From NCBI RefSeq assembly GCF_001905005.1, contig NZ_LWKZ01000012.1:239061-303060 (forward strand): 64,000 nt of DNA. The letters run 5' to 3'. Positions 36,939 through 46,920 of this stretch are shown here, piece by piece. Each line of letters opens with the position of its first letter. Within the stretch, counting starts at the first letter, position 1. A model generated the notes under the pieces. That model saw nothing but the letters and a program-made list of their open reading frames with translations, did not search any database and was not told where the DNA came from. The translations under genes were made by a program, and so were the position numbers. Source of the stretch: Streptomyces sp. CB02923. GTDB lineage: Bacteria; Actinomycetota; Actinomycetes; Streptomycetales; Streptomycetaceae.

Positions 36939-38168
36939 CGTGGCCCCGGCGGTGGCCAGATAGGCGTCGGCATGAGCCGCCGTCATCAGCCAGTCGTGGT
37001 AATCCGCCGGGTCGGCGTAGCCGTTGACGAAGCGGTGTGCCACGGCGGGATGTTGGGCGGCGGCCACCAGCAGACGCTGCACATGCTGCGGCGTCGGCTC
37101 CAGCATCAGGTTGGTGAACTCCGTGACCTGCCGGGCATGCCGCCAGAACACGGCGAACGCCGAGCGCATCCACTCGGCGTCGAAGGGCGCGTCACCGCGC
37201 TCCAGGATCGCGTCCAGATAGACGGCCGCGTTGCGGGCCGCGGTGTTCGAGCCCTGGCCGGTGATCGGGTCGTTGGTCACGACCGCGTCCGCCATGCCCA
37301 GGACGTACGTGTCCGGCGCGACCTCGGCCACCGGGTGCCGGACGGTGGGCGTGACCGCGCCGTACAGCGTCGCGCCCGCGTCCGTGGGGGCGGCGTCCCT
37401 GCACAGCTCGTACTCCCCGGGCGCGTACGTGCGCATCAGTCCGAGCGCGCGGGTCACGCAGTCGTGCGGCGAAGGCTGGTCGTACCAGCAGTCGAACGGC
37501 CCGCCCGGCAGCGCCTCGAACAGCATGATGTGGCAGGGCCCGCCCGTGGTGAGGGCCGGCAGTACGAACACCTCGCCGGCCCCGGCCACCGCGTTGAACC
37601 GTGTCTGCTGCTCCGAATCGTCGGCCGACGCCGTGACGCCGTGCACGTACACGCAGGCCAGGGTGCGCTGCGGGCGGTCGAAGGGGCAGTACAGCGGATT
37701 GCGGGTGAAGATCCGGGTGAGGTCGCCGCGCCCGGAGGCGACGACGGTCAGGTCGTGTTCGGCGGCGAGGGTGGACAGCATGGCGGGCGTGACGGAGCCG
37801 TATCGGACACGGCCGCCCCTGGCCTCGTACAGGCCGAGCCAGCCGGCCATCTTCACCCGCTGGTCGACGGAGTGCGGCGGCTCGTCGAACTGCCCGGTGA
37901 AGGTGAGCGTGTTTTTTCCGGGCGGGTCCCACACCGTCACCCGCAGTGTGCCCGCGGCGGGTGCGGTCGCGTCCCAGAGATTGAGCCCGGCGGCCCGCTC
38001 CAGGCGCCGCGCCGGGCCGAACATGAGCTGCGTCGACATCACCCGCCCGGCGCGCACTTCCTGCGCTGTACGGTCGGTGACCAGCGTGACGTCGTACTCC
38101 GCGGCCAGGAGGGTCAGGGCGAGATGCAGCCCCGCCTGCCCAGCGCCGACGATGGCGATCCTGCGCAT
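36933..38168 (-). CDS. Styrene/indole monooxygenase-like flavoprotein
   Basis: 411 aa; the ATG at 38168 has AGGGGAGG upstream and begins the FAD Rossmann fold (RRIAIVGAGQAGLHLALTLL). Later parts match StyA-type epoxidases: MSTQLMFGPARRLERAAGLNLWD, VDQRVKMAGWLGLYE, TVVASGRGDLTRIF, and a second FAD site GMADAVVTNDPITGQGSNTAARNAAVYLDAI. StyA enzymes use FADH2 from a separate StyB reductase to epoxidise styrene or indole. No reductase is encoded nearby, so the partner and substrate are unknown. Confidence 0.88.
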   Translation of the reverse strand: MRRIAIVGAGQAGLHLALTLLAAEYDVTLVTDRTAQEVRAGRVMSTQLMFGPARRLERAAGLNLWDATAPAAGTLRVTVWDPPGKNTLTFTGQFDEPPHSVDQRVKMAGWLGLYEARGGRVRYGSVTPAMLSTLAAEHDLTVVASGRGDLTRIFTRNPLYCPFDRPQRTLACVYVHGVTASADDSEQQTRFNAVAGAGEVFVLPALTTGGPCHIMLFEALPGGPFDCWYDQPSPHDCVTRALGLMRTYAPGEYELCRDAAPTDAGATLYGAVTPTVRHPVAEVAPDTYVLGMADAVVTNDPITGQGSNTAARNAAVYLDAILERGDAPFDAEWMRSAFAVFWRHARQVTEFTNLMLEPTPQHVQRLLVAAAQHPAVAHRFVNGYADPADYHDWLMTAAHADAYLATAGATR

Positions 38169-38378
38169 TGCCGCCTCCCCTGGGCCGACCCGGCCCGCCC
38201 CACATCGTCTTTTGTAGCGGCGGCGATGTGCGGTGTACAGAGGGCCACGGGGCGCACGGGCGCGTTGCGTGTACTGCGGGCGCGGTATGCGCGGCGGCGC
38301 TCGTACTGCCGGGGGAGGTGTGCGGGTTCGCCCCGGCGGCTCGGTGCCCCGCCGCGGAACGTCCTTAGGATTCACCGT

Positions 38379-41273
38379 ATGACTTTCCGACTCCGCGGAC
38401 GACGGCTGTACGCGACGGCGGCCGTGCTGGCCGTGCTGGCCGGATCAGGTACGTGGGCGGCCGTCGCCGCGGACGACCCGCCCGCCGTGCACCAGGAGGA
38501 CCGGGCGTTCACCATGCCCGCGAGTTCCGCGGGCGCCGACGCTGATGCCGACGGCGGCGCCGATGCCGGGGCCGATGGCCGCGGCACCGATGAGGCGCCC
38601 GGCCAGGACAAGGTCAGTATCGACACTTCCTTCTTCACCGCGGGCGGCACCGGCCCACGCCCCGCCGTCCTCCTGGGGCACGGCTTCGGCGGCAGCAAGG
38701 AGTCCGTACGCGGGCAGGCCGAGCAACTGGCGCGCGACGGGTACGCCGTACTGACCTGGTCGGCGCGCGGCTTCGGCAAGTCTACGGGGAAGATCGGGCT
38801 CAACGACCCGGACCGTGAGGTGGCCGATGTCCGCCGGCTGATCGACTGGCTGGCCCGGCGCCCCGAGGTACGGCTCGACGGCGCGGGTGACCCGCGGGTC
38901 GGCGTGGCCGGAGGCTCGTACGGCGGTGCCGTCGCGCTGCTGGCGGCCGGGTACGACAAGCGGATCGACGCCATCGCCCCGCAGATCACGTACTGGAACC
39001 TGGCCGACGCGCTCTTCCCCAACGGCGTCTTCAAGAAGCTGTGGGCCGGCATGTTCTTCTCCACGGGATCGGTCGGCGCGGCCGACGCGGCCGACGGCTC
39101 CGGGAACGGCGGCACCGACGCGGGCGCGGGATCGGGATCGAAACCGGGATCGGACGCGGGTGAGGGCGCAGGAGCGGGCGCAGGTCCGGGCACCCAAGGC
39201 GGCGGAAAGTCCGCCGCCGGGACCACGCCCCGGAACGCCGTCGACGGCTGCGGCCGGTTCGAGCGGCAGTTGTGCGCGATGTACGAGCGGGTCGCCGTCT
39301 CCGGCAAGCCCGACGACGCCGACCGCAAGCTCCTCGAAGCGCGCAGCCCCTCCGCCGTCGCGGACCGGATCAAGGTCCCGGCGCTCCTCATGCAGGGCAG
39401 AACCGATTCGCTGTTCCCGCTCGGCCAGGCCGACGCGACGTACCGGGCCCTCCGCAAGAACGGCGCACCGGTCTCCGTCGACTGGGTCGCCGGGGGGCAC
39501 GACGGCGGCGACCGCGAGACCGGCCGCCTCGCCGACCGTACGAAGGCGTGGTTCGACCGCTACCTCAAGGACGACAAGAACGCGGACACCGGGCCCGCCT
39601 TCCGCGTCAGCCGCGGCGGGGCCGTGGACTCCACCAACGGCGCCGCCCGGCTGCGCGGCGCGAGCGGCGACCACTACCCCGGCCTGGACAACGACCCGCA
39701 CCCGGTCCGCCTGACCGGCCGCGAACAGCGCTTCAGCAATCCGGCCGGGGCGAGCCCGCCGTCCATCTCCACCGTGCCCGGCGTCGGCGCCCTCAACAGC
39801 CTCTCCAGCGTCGGCGCCGGACTCTCCCTCGACTCCCCGGGCCAGTACGCCGGGTTCGAGTCGCGGCCTCTCGGCGAGCCGCTGCGTGTCACCGGCGCGC
39901 CGACCGCACGCGTACGCATCGGCTCCACCAGCGACGACGCGGTCGTTTTCGCCAAGGTGTACGACATCGGGCCGAAGGGCAGCCGCCGGCCGGTGCTGCC
40001 CGCCGGGCTCGCCGAGCCCTACCGCATCACGGGTGCCAAAGCCGGCAAGAGCGTCGAACTGCGGCTGCCCGCCATCGACCACGAGTTTGCGGCCGGGCAC
40101 CGGCTGCGCCTGGTGCTCTCCTCGACGGACCTCGCGTACGCCTCGCCCGCCGAGCCCGCCACGTACACCGCCGCACTCGAAGGCGACGGCGTCCTGAGCG
40201 TGCCGACCGCGCCCGCCGTCAAGAGCGCCGCGACCCCGTTGCCCATGTGGACCTGGGCGCTGCCGGTCGCGGGCGCGGTCATCGCCGTACTCCTCCTGCT
40301 CGTCGGGCGGCGGCGGGCGGCGGCCGGCGCGCCCGACCCGGACCTGGCGGACGTGCCGTTGCAGATCACCGGACTGAGCAAGCGGTACGCCAAGTCCGCC
40401 GACCGGTACGCCGTGCGGGACCTCTCCTTCCGTGTGGAGAAGGGCCAGGTGCTCGGTCTGCTCGGCCCGAACGGTGCGGGCAAGACCACCACATTGCGGA
40501 TGCTGATGGGCCTGATCGCGCCGGACGCCGGCGGGATCCGCGTCTTCGGGCACGCGATCCGGCCCGGCGCGCCGGTGCTGTCGCGGGTCGGCGCGTTCGT
40601 CGAGGGCGCCGGGTTCCTCCCGCACCTGTCCGGGCGCGCCAACCTCGACCTGTACTGGCAGGCCACCGGCCGCCCGGCCGAGGACGCGCACATCGACGAG
40701 GCCCTGGAGATCGCCGGGCTGGGCGACGCGTTGCAGCGCGCCGTCCGCACGTACTCCCAGGGGATGCGGCAGCGCCTGGCCATCGCGCAGGCCATGCTGG
40801 GCCTGCCGGACCTGCTCATCCTGGACGAGCCGACCAACGGACTCGACCCGCCGCAGATCCGCGAGATGCGGGACGTGATGATCCGGTACGCGGCCGTCGG
40901 CCGCACCGTGATCGTGTCCAGCCACTTGCTGGCCGAGGTGGAACAGACCTGCACGCATCTGGTCGTCATGGACCGCGGCCAACTCGTCCAGGCCGGACCC
41001 GTCGCCGACATCGTCGGCACCGGCGACACCCTGCTCGTCGGGGTCGAGGGCAGCGAGCCGCTGTCCGACGCCCTCCTGGAGAAGGTGGCCGCGCTGCCCG
41101 GGGTGGCCACGGCCGTCCGGGCCGACGAGGGCCTGCTCGTCACGCTCGACGGCACGACGAGCACCGCGCAACTGCTGCCCGAACTCCTCCGGCTGGAGAT
41201 CCCGGTGGACCGTATCGGCCCCCACCGACGCCTGGAGGACGCCTTCCTCACCATGATCGGAGGTGACCGGTGA
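38379..41273 (+). CDS. Secreted alpha/beta hydrolase fused to ABC ATPase
   Basis: 964 aa; the ATG at 38379 follows TTAGGA. Order: signal sequence (residues 1-31), an Ala/Asp/Gly repeat, an X-Pro-dipeptidyl-peptidase-like hydrolase (LLGHGFGGSKES, nucleophile GGSYGG near 180, acid in QGRTDSLFP, His in GGHDGGD), a jelly-roll domain (YAGFESRPLGEPLRVTG), one membrane helix near 622-645, then a DrrA-type ATPase (GPNGAGKTTT, YSQGMRQRLAIAQ, LLILDEPTNGLD). The hydrolase should face outside and the ATPase inside. A 50-residue Gly/Ala/Ser repeat interrupts the hydrolase. It pairs with the permease at 41270. Confidence 0.92.
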   Translation: MTFRLRGRRLYATAAVLAVLAGSGTWAAVAADDPPAVHQEDRAFTMPASSAGADADADGGADAGADGRGTDEAPGQDKVSIDTSFFTAGGTGPRPAVLLGHGFGGSKESVRGQAEQLARDGYAVLTWSARGFGKSTGKIGLNDPDREVADVRRLIDWLARRPEVRLDGAGDPRVGVAGGSYGGAVALLAAGYDKRIDAIAPQITYWNLADALFPNGVFKKLWAGMFFSTGSVGAADAADGSGNGGTDAGAGSGSKPGSDAGEGAGAGAGPGTQGGGKSAAGTTPRNAVDGCGRFERQLCAMYERVAVSGKPDDADRKLLEARSPSAVADRIKVPALLMQGRTDSLFPLGQADATYRALRKNGAPVSVDWVAGGHDGGDRETGRLADRTKAWFDRYLKDDKNADTGPAFRVSRGGAVDSTNGAARLRGASGDHYPGLDNDPHPVRLTGREQRFSNPAGASPPSISTVPGVGALNSLSSVGAGLSLDSPGQYAGFESRPLGEPLRVTGAPTARVRIGSTSDDAVVFAKVYDIGPKGSRRPVLPAGLAEPYRITGAKAGKSVELRLPAIDHEFAAGHRLRLVLSSTDLAYASPAEPATYTAALEGDGVLSVPTAPAVKSAATPLPMWTWALPVAGAVIAVLLLLVGRRRAAAGAPDPDLADVPLQITGLSKRYAKSADRYAVRDLSFRVEKGQVLGLLGPNGAGKTTTLRMLMGLIAPDAGGIRVFGHAIRPGAPVLSRVGAFVEGAGFLPHLSGRANLDLYWQATGRPAEDAHIDEALEIAGLGDALQRAVRTYSQGMRQRLAIAQAMLGLPDLLILDEPTNGLDPPQIREMRDVMIRYAAVGRTVIVSSHLLAEVEQTCTHLVVMDRGQLVQAGPVADIVGTGDTLLVGVEGSEPLSDALLEKVAALPGVATAVRADEGLLVTLDGTTSTAQLLPELLRLEIPVDRIGPHRRLEDAFLTMIGGDR

Positions 41274-42340
41274 CCCCTGTCACCGAGCCCGGCGACGACG
41301 GGCAGCCCGCACGTCCCGATGGGGCTGCCCGTCCGTCGGCGCGCCCCGAAGGGCCAGCGCGTCCGTCGGCGCGCCCGGAAGAGCCTGCGCATGCGTCGGA
41401 GGGCGCTGAGAACCTTGCGCATGCGTCGGCGCTTTCCAAGGAGTCCGCGCATCCGTCGGCGGTCCTCGAAAGGCCTGCGGGCTCGTCCGTACGCGGCGCC
41501 CCGCACGCCCCCGGATATCGCTCGCACCGCACCCTCCCGCTCCGTGTCGAGGCGATGCGCCAGCTCAAACGGCGCCGTACGTTGGTCATCGCCGCGATCC
41601 TCGCGGTGCTGCCGTTCGTCCTGATCGCGGCCTTCGCGATCGGCGGCGACCCGAGCGGCCGCAACAACCGGGTCACCCTGATGGACACCGCGACCGCCTC
41701 CGGCGCCAACTTCACCGCGACCGTCCTGTTCGTCTCGGCGGGCTTCCTGCTGGTCGTCCCGGTGGCGCTGTTCTGCGGGGACTCGGTCGCCTCGGAAGCG
41801 AGCTGGTCCTCGCTGCGCTACCTGCTGGCGGCGCCCGTACCGCGTACCCGGCTGCTGCTCAGCAAACTCACCGTCGCCCTGCTGTTCAGCGCGGCGGCGA
41901 TGGTGCTGCTGCCGCTGGTCGCTCTCGGCGTCGGAACCGCCGCGTACGGCTGGGGGCCGCTCCAGCTCCCCACCGGCGGCGCGCTGGCCGCCGGCGACGC
42001 GCTGCCCCGCCTCGCGCTCGCCGTCGCGTACATCTTCGTCAGCCAGCTGGTCACGGCGGCCCTCGCCTTCTGGCTGTCCACGGTGACGGACGCGCCGCTG
42101 GGCGCGGTCGGCGGCGCGGTCGGACTGACCATCGTCGGCAATGTGCTGGACCAGGTCACCGCCCTGGAGCAGTGGCGTGACTTCCTCCCCGCGCACTGGC
42201 AGTTCGCGTGGGCCGACGCCCTGCAGCCACAGCTCGACGGCACCGGCATGATCCAGGGGGCGTCGGTCTCGGTGGCGTACGCGCTGGTGTTGTTCGCGCT
42301 GGCGTTCCGGGGGTTCGGGAAGAAGGACATCGTGTCGTAG
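41270..42340 (+). CDS. ABC-2 type permease
   Basis: 356 aa; the GTG overlaps the preceding stop (GTGA), so it is translationally coupled to the fused ATPase. About 80 N-terminal residues are a degenerate RPSARPEGPA repeat, cytoplasmic by position. Six membrane helices follow, typical of ABC-2 permeases (TLVIAAILAVLPFVLIAAFAIGG, FVSAGFLLVVPVALFCGD, SSLRYLLAAPVPRTRLL, and so on). Together with 38379 it forms a transporter whose ATPase carries its own extracytoplasmic hydrolase. Confidence 0.9.
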   Translation: MTPVTEPGDDGQPARPDGAARPSARPEGPARPSARPEEPAHASEGAENLAHASALSKESAHPSAVLERPAGSSVRGAPHAPGYRSHRTLPLRVEAMRQLKRRRTLVIAAILAVLPFVLIAAFAIGGDPSGRNNRVTLMDTATASGANFTATVLFVSAGFLLVVPVALFCGDSVASEASWSSLRYLLAAPVPRTRLLLSKLTVALLFSAAAMVLLPLVALGVGTAAYGWGPLQLPTGGALAAGDALPRLALAVAYIFVSQLVTAALAFWLSTVTDAPLGAVGGAVGLTIVGNVLDQVTALEQWRDFLPAHWQFAWADALQPQLDGTGMIQGASVSVAYALVLFALAFRGFGKKDIVS

Positions 42341-42542
42341 GAGGGCGAGAGGGAGAGTGGGGCAGTGGGAGACGACGGGCAGCGGGAGACGCCGGGGAGC
42401 GCGTGGGCGAGGGGGCGGGGCCGCTGCTCCAGAAGGGTGGTGGGCGTCCTCGGTCCGCAACCATCTCGCGGCGCGGGGTGTCTCAGTCGGTGAAGACCGG
42501 CAATGCGCACATAGGACAGAAGTCGGAAGTCGAGGACATCTC

Positions 42543-43109
42543 ATGCTCCGTCACGCTTCGCGCACCACCGCCATCGCCGCCGCGACCGCCGTCGCCCTCG
42601 GCCTCACCCTGACCGTCGCCTCCGCGGCCCCGGCCACTGCCGCCGCCGCGGGCACCTCCGTACAGCAGCAGTCCCAGCCGGACACCCGCACCGACCGCGC
42701 CGACCGCACCGACCGAGGCGACCGCGCCGACCGTACCGGTGGTACCAGCCGCACCGGTGGTACCAGCCGCACCGATGTGAACGGCCGCTACACCGCCGAG
42801 GAGATCCGCCGCTTCCTGGTCTCCTTCTACGGGAAGCACGGCCCCAGCGCCTGGAAACGCCAGCACCAGGTCTCCGCCGAACTCAAGAAGAAGGCCGCCG
42901 AGACGCCCGGCTACGACCTGTTGCTGTGCGCCCAGAACACACCGCGCAACATTTCCGTCGGCAAGGTCACCACCGCGCAGTCCGCCCGGGTCGGCTGGGC
43001 GACCGTCACCACGCACTGGAGCGGGGGCCGCAAGGAACACTTCACCGCGTACGTGGACCTGGACGCGACGCGGCCCATCGAACTGCTGGATGTCGCCTGC
43101 TCGACGTGA
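42543..43109 (+). CDS. Small secreted protein with TDRADR repeat
   Basis: 188 aa; the ATG at 42543 has GAGG upstream. A Sec signal (MLRHASRTTAIAAATAVALG, ATAAAA) leads to a hydrophilic repeat of TDRADR and GGTSRT units (about 42690-42775) and a conserved-looking C-terminal domain (YTAEEIRRFLVSFYGKHGPSAWKR, WATVTTHWSGGRKEHFTAYVDLD). Two cysteines could pair. Family not recognised; the end resembles small secreted domains of unknown function in Streptomyces. Confidence 0.75.
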   Translation: MLRHASRTTAIAAATAVALGLTLTVASAAPATAAAAGTSVQQQSQPDTRTDRADRTDRGDRADRTGGTSRTGGTSRTDVNGRYTAEEIRRFLVSFYGKHGPSAWKRQHQVSAELKKKAAETPGYDLLLCAQNTPRNISVGKVTTAQSARVGWATVTTHWSGGRKEHFTAYVDLDATRPIELLDVACST

Positions 43110-43152
43110 GGCACGGAGGCACGGGGGCACGGGGGAGGGAGGAGGGGCGGGC

Positions 43153-44181
43153 TTACGCCGCCGGTCCTTGCATGTGCGCGCTGATCCACTGCATCGTGCC
43201 TTCCCCCATGCCCTTCACGTAGGTGTCGGCACCGTGCATGCCGCCGGCCACCGTCTGCAGCCGCGTCTTGACCGGGCCGCGCCCGTAGCGCGCGATGAAC
43301 TTGTTGACCTTCGGCACGATCGTGGACTCCTTGGAACCGTCCTGGAAGCCGAGATAGACCTCCGGCCCGCCCTTCTTGATCAGCCGCTGTGCCAGAACCT
43401 CGGGGTTGTTCTCCCGCTCCTCCTTCGCGTGTCCGCGCCACAGCGGTGAGTCGGGCACGATGTCCGGACCGCTCGGTATCGCGGCCTTGAAGGTCTCGGG
43501 GTGCTGCAGGACGTTCTTCAGCGCGGCGAAGCCGCCGGACGAGGAGCCCATGATCGCCCAGCCGTCCCGGCTCTTGAGCGTACGGAAGTTCTGCCGGACG
43601 AAGTCGGGGACGTCCTCGTTCAGCCAGGTGCCCATCTTCGGCTGGCCGGGTATGTCGCTGGCGTCGTAGTACTGCTTGGCGTTGGGGTTGAGCACCGGCA
43701 TCACGACGATGAAGGGCAGGCTCTTGCCCTCCTTCGACCACTGCGCCAGGCTCTCCTCCAATTTCAGATCCCCGCCGATCCAGTAGTTGACGGGATAACC
43801 CTCGGCGCCGGGCAGTGCCATCAGGACCGGGAAACCCTTGTCGGCGTTCTTCTTCTCGTAGTACTCCGGCGGCGCCCATACCCATACCTTTCCGGTGAAC
43901 CCGGACTTGGCGCCGTGGTACGTGGCCACGCCGATCGGGGTGCCGTTCCCGGCGCCGCCGACCTTGCGCTGCTCCTTGAAGCTGATCGGGTTGGTGGGCA
44001 TCTGGGCGAGTGACCCCTTGCCCGGCTGAGTGGCGCCGTGCGAACCGGCCCCCTTCCCGTCACCGAAGCGCACCGGGCCGTCGTCGGAATCGGCCGAGCC
44101 GCCCGAACCGCAGCCCGCGGTGGCGGCGAGAGCGGCCAGGGTGGTCAGCACGACCACCGGGGTGAGCAGGGATTTACGCAC
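43153..44181 (-). CDS. Esterase-family lipoprotein
   Basis: 342 aa; the GTG at 44181 has AAGGAG upstream. Lipoprotein signal LAALAATAGC. The mature domain is an alpha/beta hydrolase of the Fes/antigen-85-like esterase family: FPVLMALPGAEGYPVNYW, nucleophile WAIMGSSSGGFAAL near residue 210, and terminal His in GGMHGADTYVKGM. Probably a cell-surface esterase, perhaps a mycolyltransferase-fold enzyme without the mycolate role. Convergent with the secreted-protein gene. Confidence 0.88.
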   Translation of the reverse strand: MRKSLLTPVVVLTTLAALAATAGCGSGGSADSDDGPVRFGDGKGAGSHGATQPGKGSLAQMPTNPISFKEQRKVGGAGNGTPIGVATYHGAKSGFTGKVWVWAPPEYYEKKNADKGFPVLMALPGAEGYPVNYWIGGDLKLEESLAQWSKEGKSLPFIVVMPVLNPNAKQYYDASDIPGQPKMGTWLNEDVPDFVRQNFRTLKSRDGWAIMGSSSGGFAALKNVLQHPETFKAAIPSGPDIVPDSPLWRGHAKEERENNPEVLAQRLIKKGGPEVYLGFQDGSKESTIVPKVNKFIARYGRGPVKTRLQTVAGGMHGADTYVKGMGEGTMQWISAHMQGPAA

Positions 44182-44571
44182 GGGACCTTCTCCTTGCTGA
44201 GCGGGCCGGGCGACGCCCGGCTGCCGAGCAAGAGGGTGCGACCGGTGCCGAGGTTTCCCTCTTCGGCCGTGGCGTTGCCCGCGCGAACGGGCCCCGCGGA
44301 CCGCGCACGCCCGTGACCTGCGCGGTTTACCCGTAGCGGAAACCGGCTTTACGGTGATTTTCTCGGTGAATGGGTGATGGGGGAGTCCCGTACGGAGCCT
44401 GCGCGGCGCCCGCAAGACGTCCCGCGCGATGCCTCGCACGGTGCCCGTACGACGTCCCGCGCGTCGCCCGTACGGCGCCCCGCAAACCCGTCCGAGTTCC
44501 CGTCGCAATCCGCCCGCAAACCGGCATCGATCATTCCGTTTCGGCGCTCACAAGTACGTATTCTCGGTGGC
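44182..44571. other. Divergent intergenic region
   Basis: 390 bp between the esterase and the FUSC gene. It holds the esterase ribosome-binding site and repeated CCCGTACG words near 44440-44500. No promoter hexamers stand out. An in-frame extension of the FUSC gene reaches 44374 but is Arg/Pro/Ala-rich and lacks a ribosome-binding site. Confidence 0.5.
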
Positions 44572-46920
44572 ATGACCTGGTCGCGAGCGCTGAAGAAGAC
44601 CGCCCGCTCCGGGCTGACCATCGAGAAGGCCAAGCTCACCCCACTCATCGCGATCCGCGGCTCGGTCGGCGTCGCCATCGTCATCGGCCTGTGCCTCTAC
44701 CTCGGCAACCCGGCGCTCGCGGTCTCGTCGGCGTTCGGCGCGTTCGCCGCCGGAATCGCCACCTTCCAGCGCAGCTGGCGCCCGCGCCCCGTCCTGGCCC
44801 TCGCCGTCGCGGGCGGCCTCTCGGTCTCCACCTTCCTCGGCTACCTGGCCGCCTCGCACATCGCCGGCTTCCTGGTACTGCTCTCCCTGTGGACCTTCCT
44901 GGCGGGCCTGGCCTGGTCGGTCGGGCCGGTCTCCGGACTGGTCGGCACCCAGACCGTCTCGGTCATGCTCGTCACCGTCACGCTGCCGACCTCCGTCCTC
45001 GGCGCGCTGGAGCACGCGGCCATCATCGCGTTCGGCGGGTTCGTCCAGGCCGCGCTGATCGTGCTCTTTCCCGTACGGCCGTGGGGAGTGCAGCGCGACG
45101 CGCTCGCCGACGCGCTGGCCGCCGAAGCGGACTACGCACGCCGGCTACGGCACGACCCGGTCGCCCCCTTCGACCCGCAGCCCCTGATGGACGCACGGCT
45201 CGCCTCCGCGGTGACTCCGCGTCAAGCCAAGCGCCGGCCGGTCCAGCTGCACGGGCCCCGGGCGCTGGCCGAACAGGTCAGGCCGGTCCTGGCCTCGCTC
45301 GCCGACCCGGTCGTCGGCGCGCCCGTGGAAGGCCCCGAACGGGACCGGGCGCGCGAACTGCTCGGCGCGGCCGCCACCGTGCTGGACGCCGTCGCGACCG
45401 CCATCCGGCGCGGCAAACCCGTACGCTTGCCGCCCGAGGCGATGGCCACCCTGGAAATGCCCCAGGACGGCGAAGGACCGCGGCTGACCGGCGCCGCCCG
45501 CCGCTCCGCGCTACGGCTGATCTCGCTCCTCGCGGATGCCGTCGAGTTCACCGACGAGCCCGTCCAGGCCACCCGGCCCACCACCGAGGCGGAGCGTGGA
45601 CACCTGCTGCGCCCGAGCGTGCCGAAACTGGTGCCGGTGGCGCTGCGTGCCGTACGCCGCGAGCTCCGCTGGTCCTCGCACATCTTCCGGCACGCGCTCC
45701 GCGTCAGCGCGGTGGCCGCGGCGGGCTACCTCATCGGCCAGGCACTGCCCTTCGGCCACGGATACTGGGCGCCGCTGGCCTCGGTCATGGTGATGCGGCC
45801 GGACTTCGGGCAGACGTACTCGCGCGGCGTCGCGCGGTTCATCGGCACCCTGGTCGGGGTCGCGGTGGGCGGCACGATCATGGGTCTCACCCACCCGAAC
45901 CTCTACGTCAGCGCGGCGCTGGCGGTCGTGTGCGTGCTGGCCATGTACCTGCTGATGCGTACGGGAGTCTCGGTGACCTCGGCGTGCGTCGCCGCGTACG
46001 TCGTCTTCCTCCTCGGCATCGCGGGCGCCGGCTGGGAACAGACCGTCCAGGAACGCGTCGTCCTCACCCTGCTCGGCGGACTGCTGGCCATGCTGTCCTA
46101 CGCCCTCTTCCCCGCCTGGGAGACTCCGCGGCTGCGCGAACGGCTGGCGCAATGGCTGGAGGCCAACGGCCGGTACGCCATCGCCGTCTTCGACACCTAC
46201 GCGCACCCCGCCGAACGCCGCCCCCGCCAGGTGCGGGAAGCCCTCCTGGACGCCCGCGCGGCCCGCGCCGCCTGGGAGGAGAGCGAAGCGCGCGCCGAGA
46301 AGGAGCCGGTGCGCCACCGCGGACTGTCGCTGAGCGCGGCAGCGGCGGCACAGTCCGCCCTGTCCACGATGGGCCGGGTGACGATGATTGTGGAAGCACA
46401 CCTTCCGGACAAGGACGCGGAACCATCACCCGGCGCTCAGGCGTTCACCGAAGAGCTGCGCGAGTCGCTGCCGCGCGCGGTCGACGCCGTACGGGAGCGG
46501 CGCGACCTGGACTGGAGTGCGCTGCGCGCCGTATGGGAGGAGTGGGCGGAGCAGTCCGAGACCCGCGGCGTCGCGCTGCGCGGCGCCGAATTGCTCCTGG
46601 ACGCGCTGGACGACCTGGCCGAGGCCCTGTCACGCGGCCCCGGCGGCAGAAACCGCGCGACGCGAGGCGTCGGGGACACCGGGGGAACACGGAGGGTGGG
46701 GGACACGGGAGCGACGCGCAAGGTCGGGGACTCAGGAGCGACGGGGAGGGTCGGGGACTCGGGAGCGACGCGGCGAGTGCGGGAGAATGGTGGGGCGGGC
46801 GGCCGTGAGGCACGTACGTCATCGCCGTCGTCACCGTCCGCGGCCCCTTCGTCCCCGCCACCGCCGACTCCGCCCCCTTCGTCCTCGCCTCCGCCTTCCC
46901 CGCCCGCCCCGCCGAGCTGA
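44572..46920 (+). CDS. FUSC-family membrane protein
   Basis: 782 aa from the ATG at 44572 after GGTGG. Two sets of about six membrane helices (residues about 25-160 and 375-500), each followed by a cytoplasmic helical region: the FUSC/YccC/AaeB layout linked to aromatic acid efflux or wall permeability. Landmarks: GYWAPLASVMVMRPDFGQTYSRGVARFIGTLVG. The C-terminal 90 residues contain four to five tandem RVGDTGATRK-type decapeptides (46660-46790) and then a Ser/Pro run. The repeat is outside the family domain. Confidence 0.87.
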   Translation: MTWSRALKKTARSGLTIEKAKLTPLIAIRGSVGVAIVIGLCLYLGNPALAVSSAFGAFAAGIATFQRSWRPRPVLALAVAGGLSVSTFLGYLAASHIAGFLVLLSLWTFLAGLAWSVGPVSGLVGTQTVSVMLVTVTLPTSVLGALEHAAIIAFGGFVQAALIVLFPVRPWGVQRDALADALAAEADYARRLRHDPVAPFDPQPLMDARLASAVTPRQAKRRPVQLHGPRALAEQVRPVLASLADPVVGAPVEGPERDRARELLGAAATVLDAVATAIRRGKPVRLPPEAMATLEMPQDGEGPRLTGAARRSALRLISLLADAVEFTDEPVQATRPTTEAERGHLLRPSVPKLVPVALRAVRRELRWSSHIFRHALRVSAVAAAGYLIGQALPFGHGYWAPLASVMVMRPDFGQTYSRGVARFIGTLVGVAVGGTIMGLTHPNLYVSAALAVVCVLAMYLLMRTGVSVTSACVAAYVVFLLGIAGAGWEQTVQERVVLTLLGGLLAMLSYALFPAWETPRLRERLAQWLEANGRYAIAVFDTYAHPAERRPRQVREALLDARAARAAWEESEARAEKEPVRHRGLSLSAAAAAQSALSTMGRVTMIVEAHLPDKDAEPSPGAQAFTEELRESLPRAVDAVRERRDLDWSALRAVWEEWAEQSETRGVALRGAELLLDALDDLAEALSRGPGGRNRATRGVGDTGGTRRVGDTGATRKVGDSGATGRVGDSGATRRVRENGGAGGREARTSSPSSPSAAPSSPPPPTPPPSSSPPPSPPAPPS

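Noticed and set aside
36692..37027. Met/Pro-rich frame after the GNAT gene
   Set aside because: Product of a short DNA repeat; runs into the antisense of the monooxygenase.
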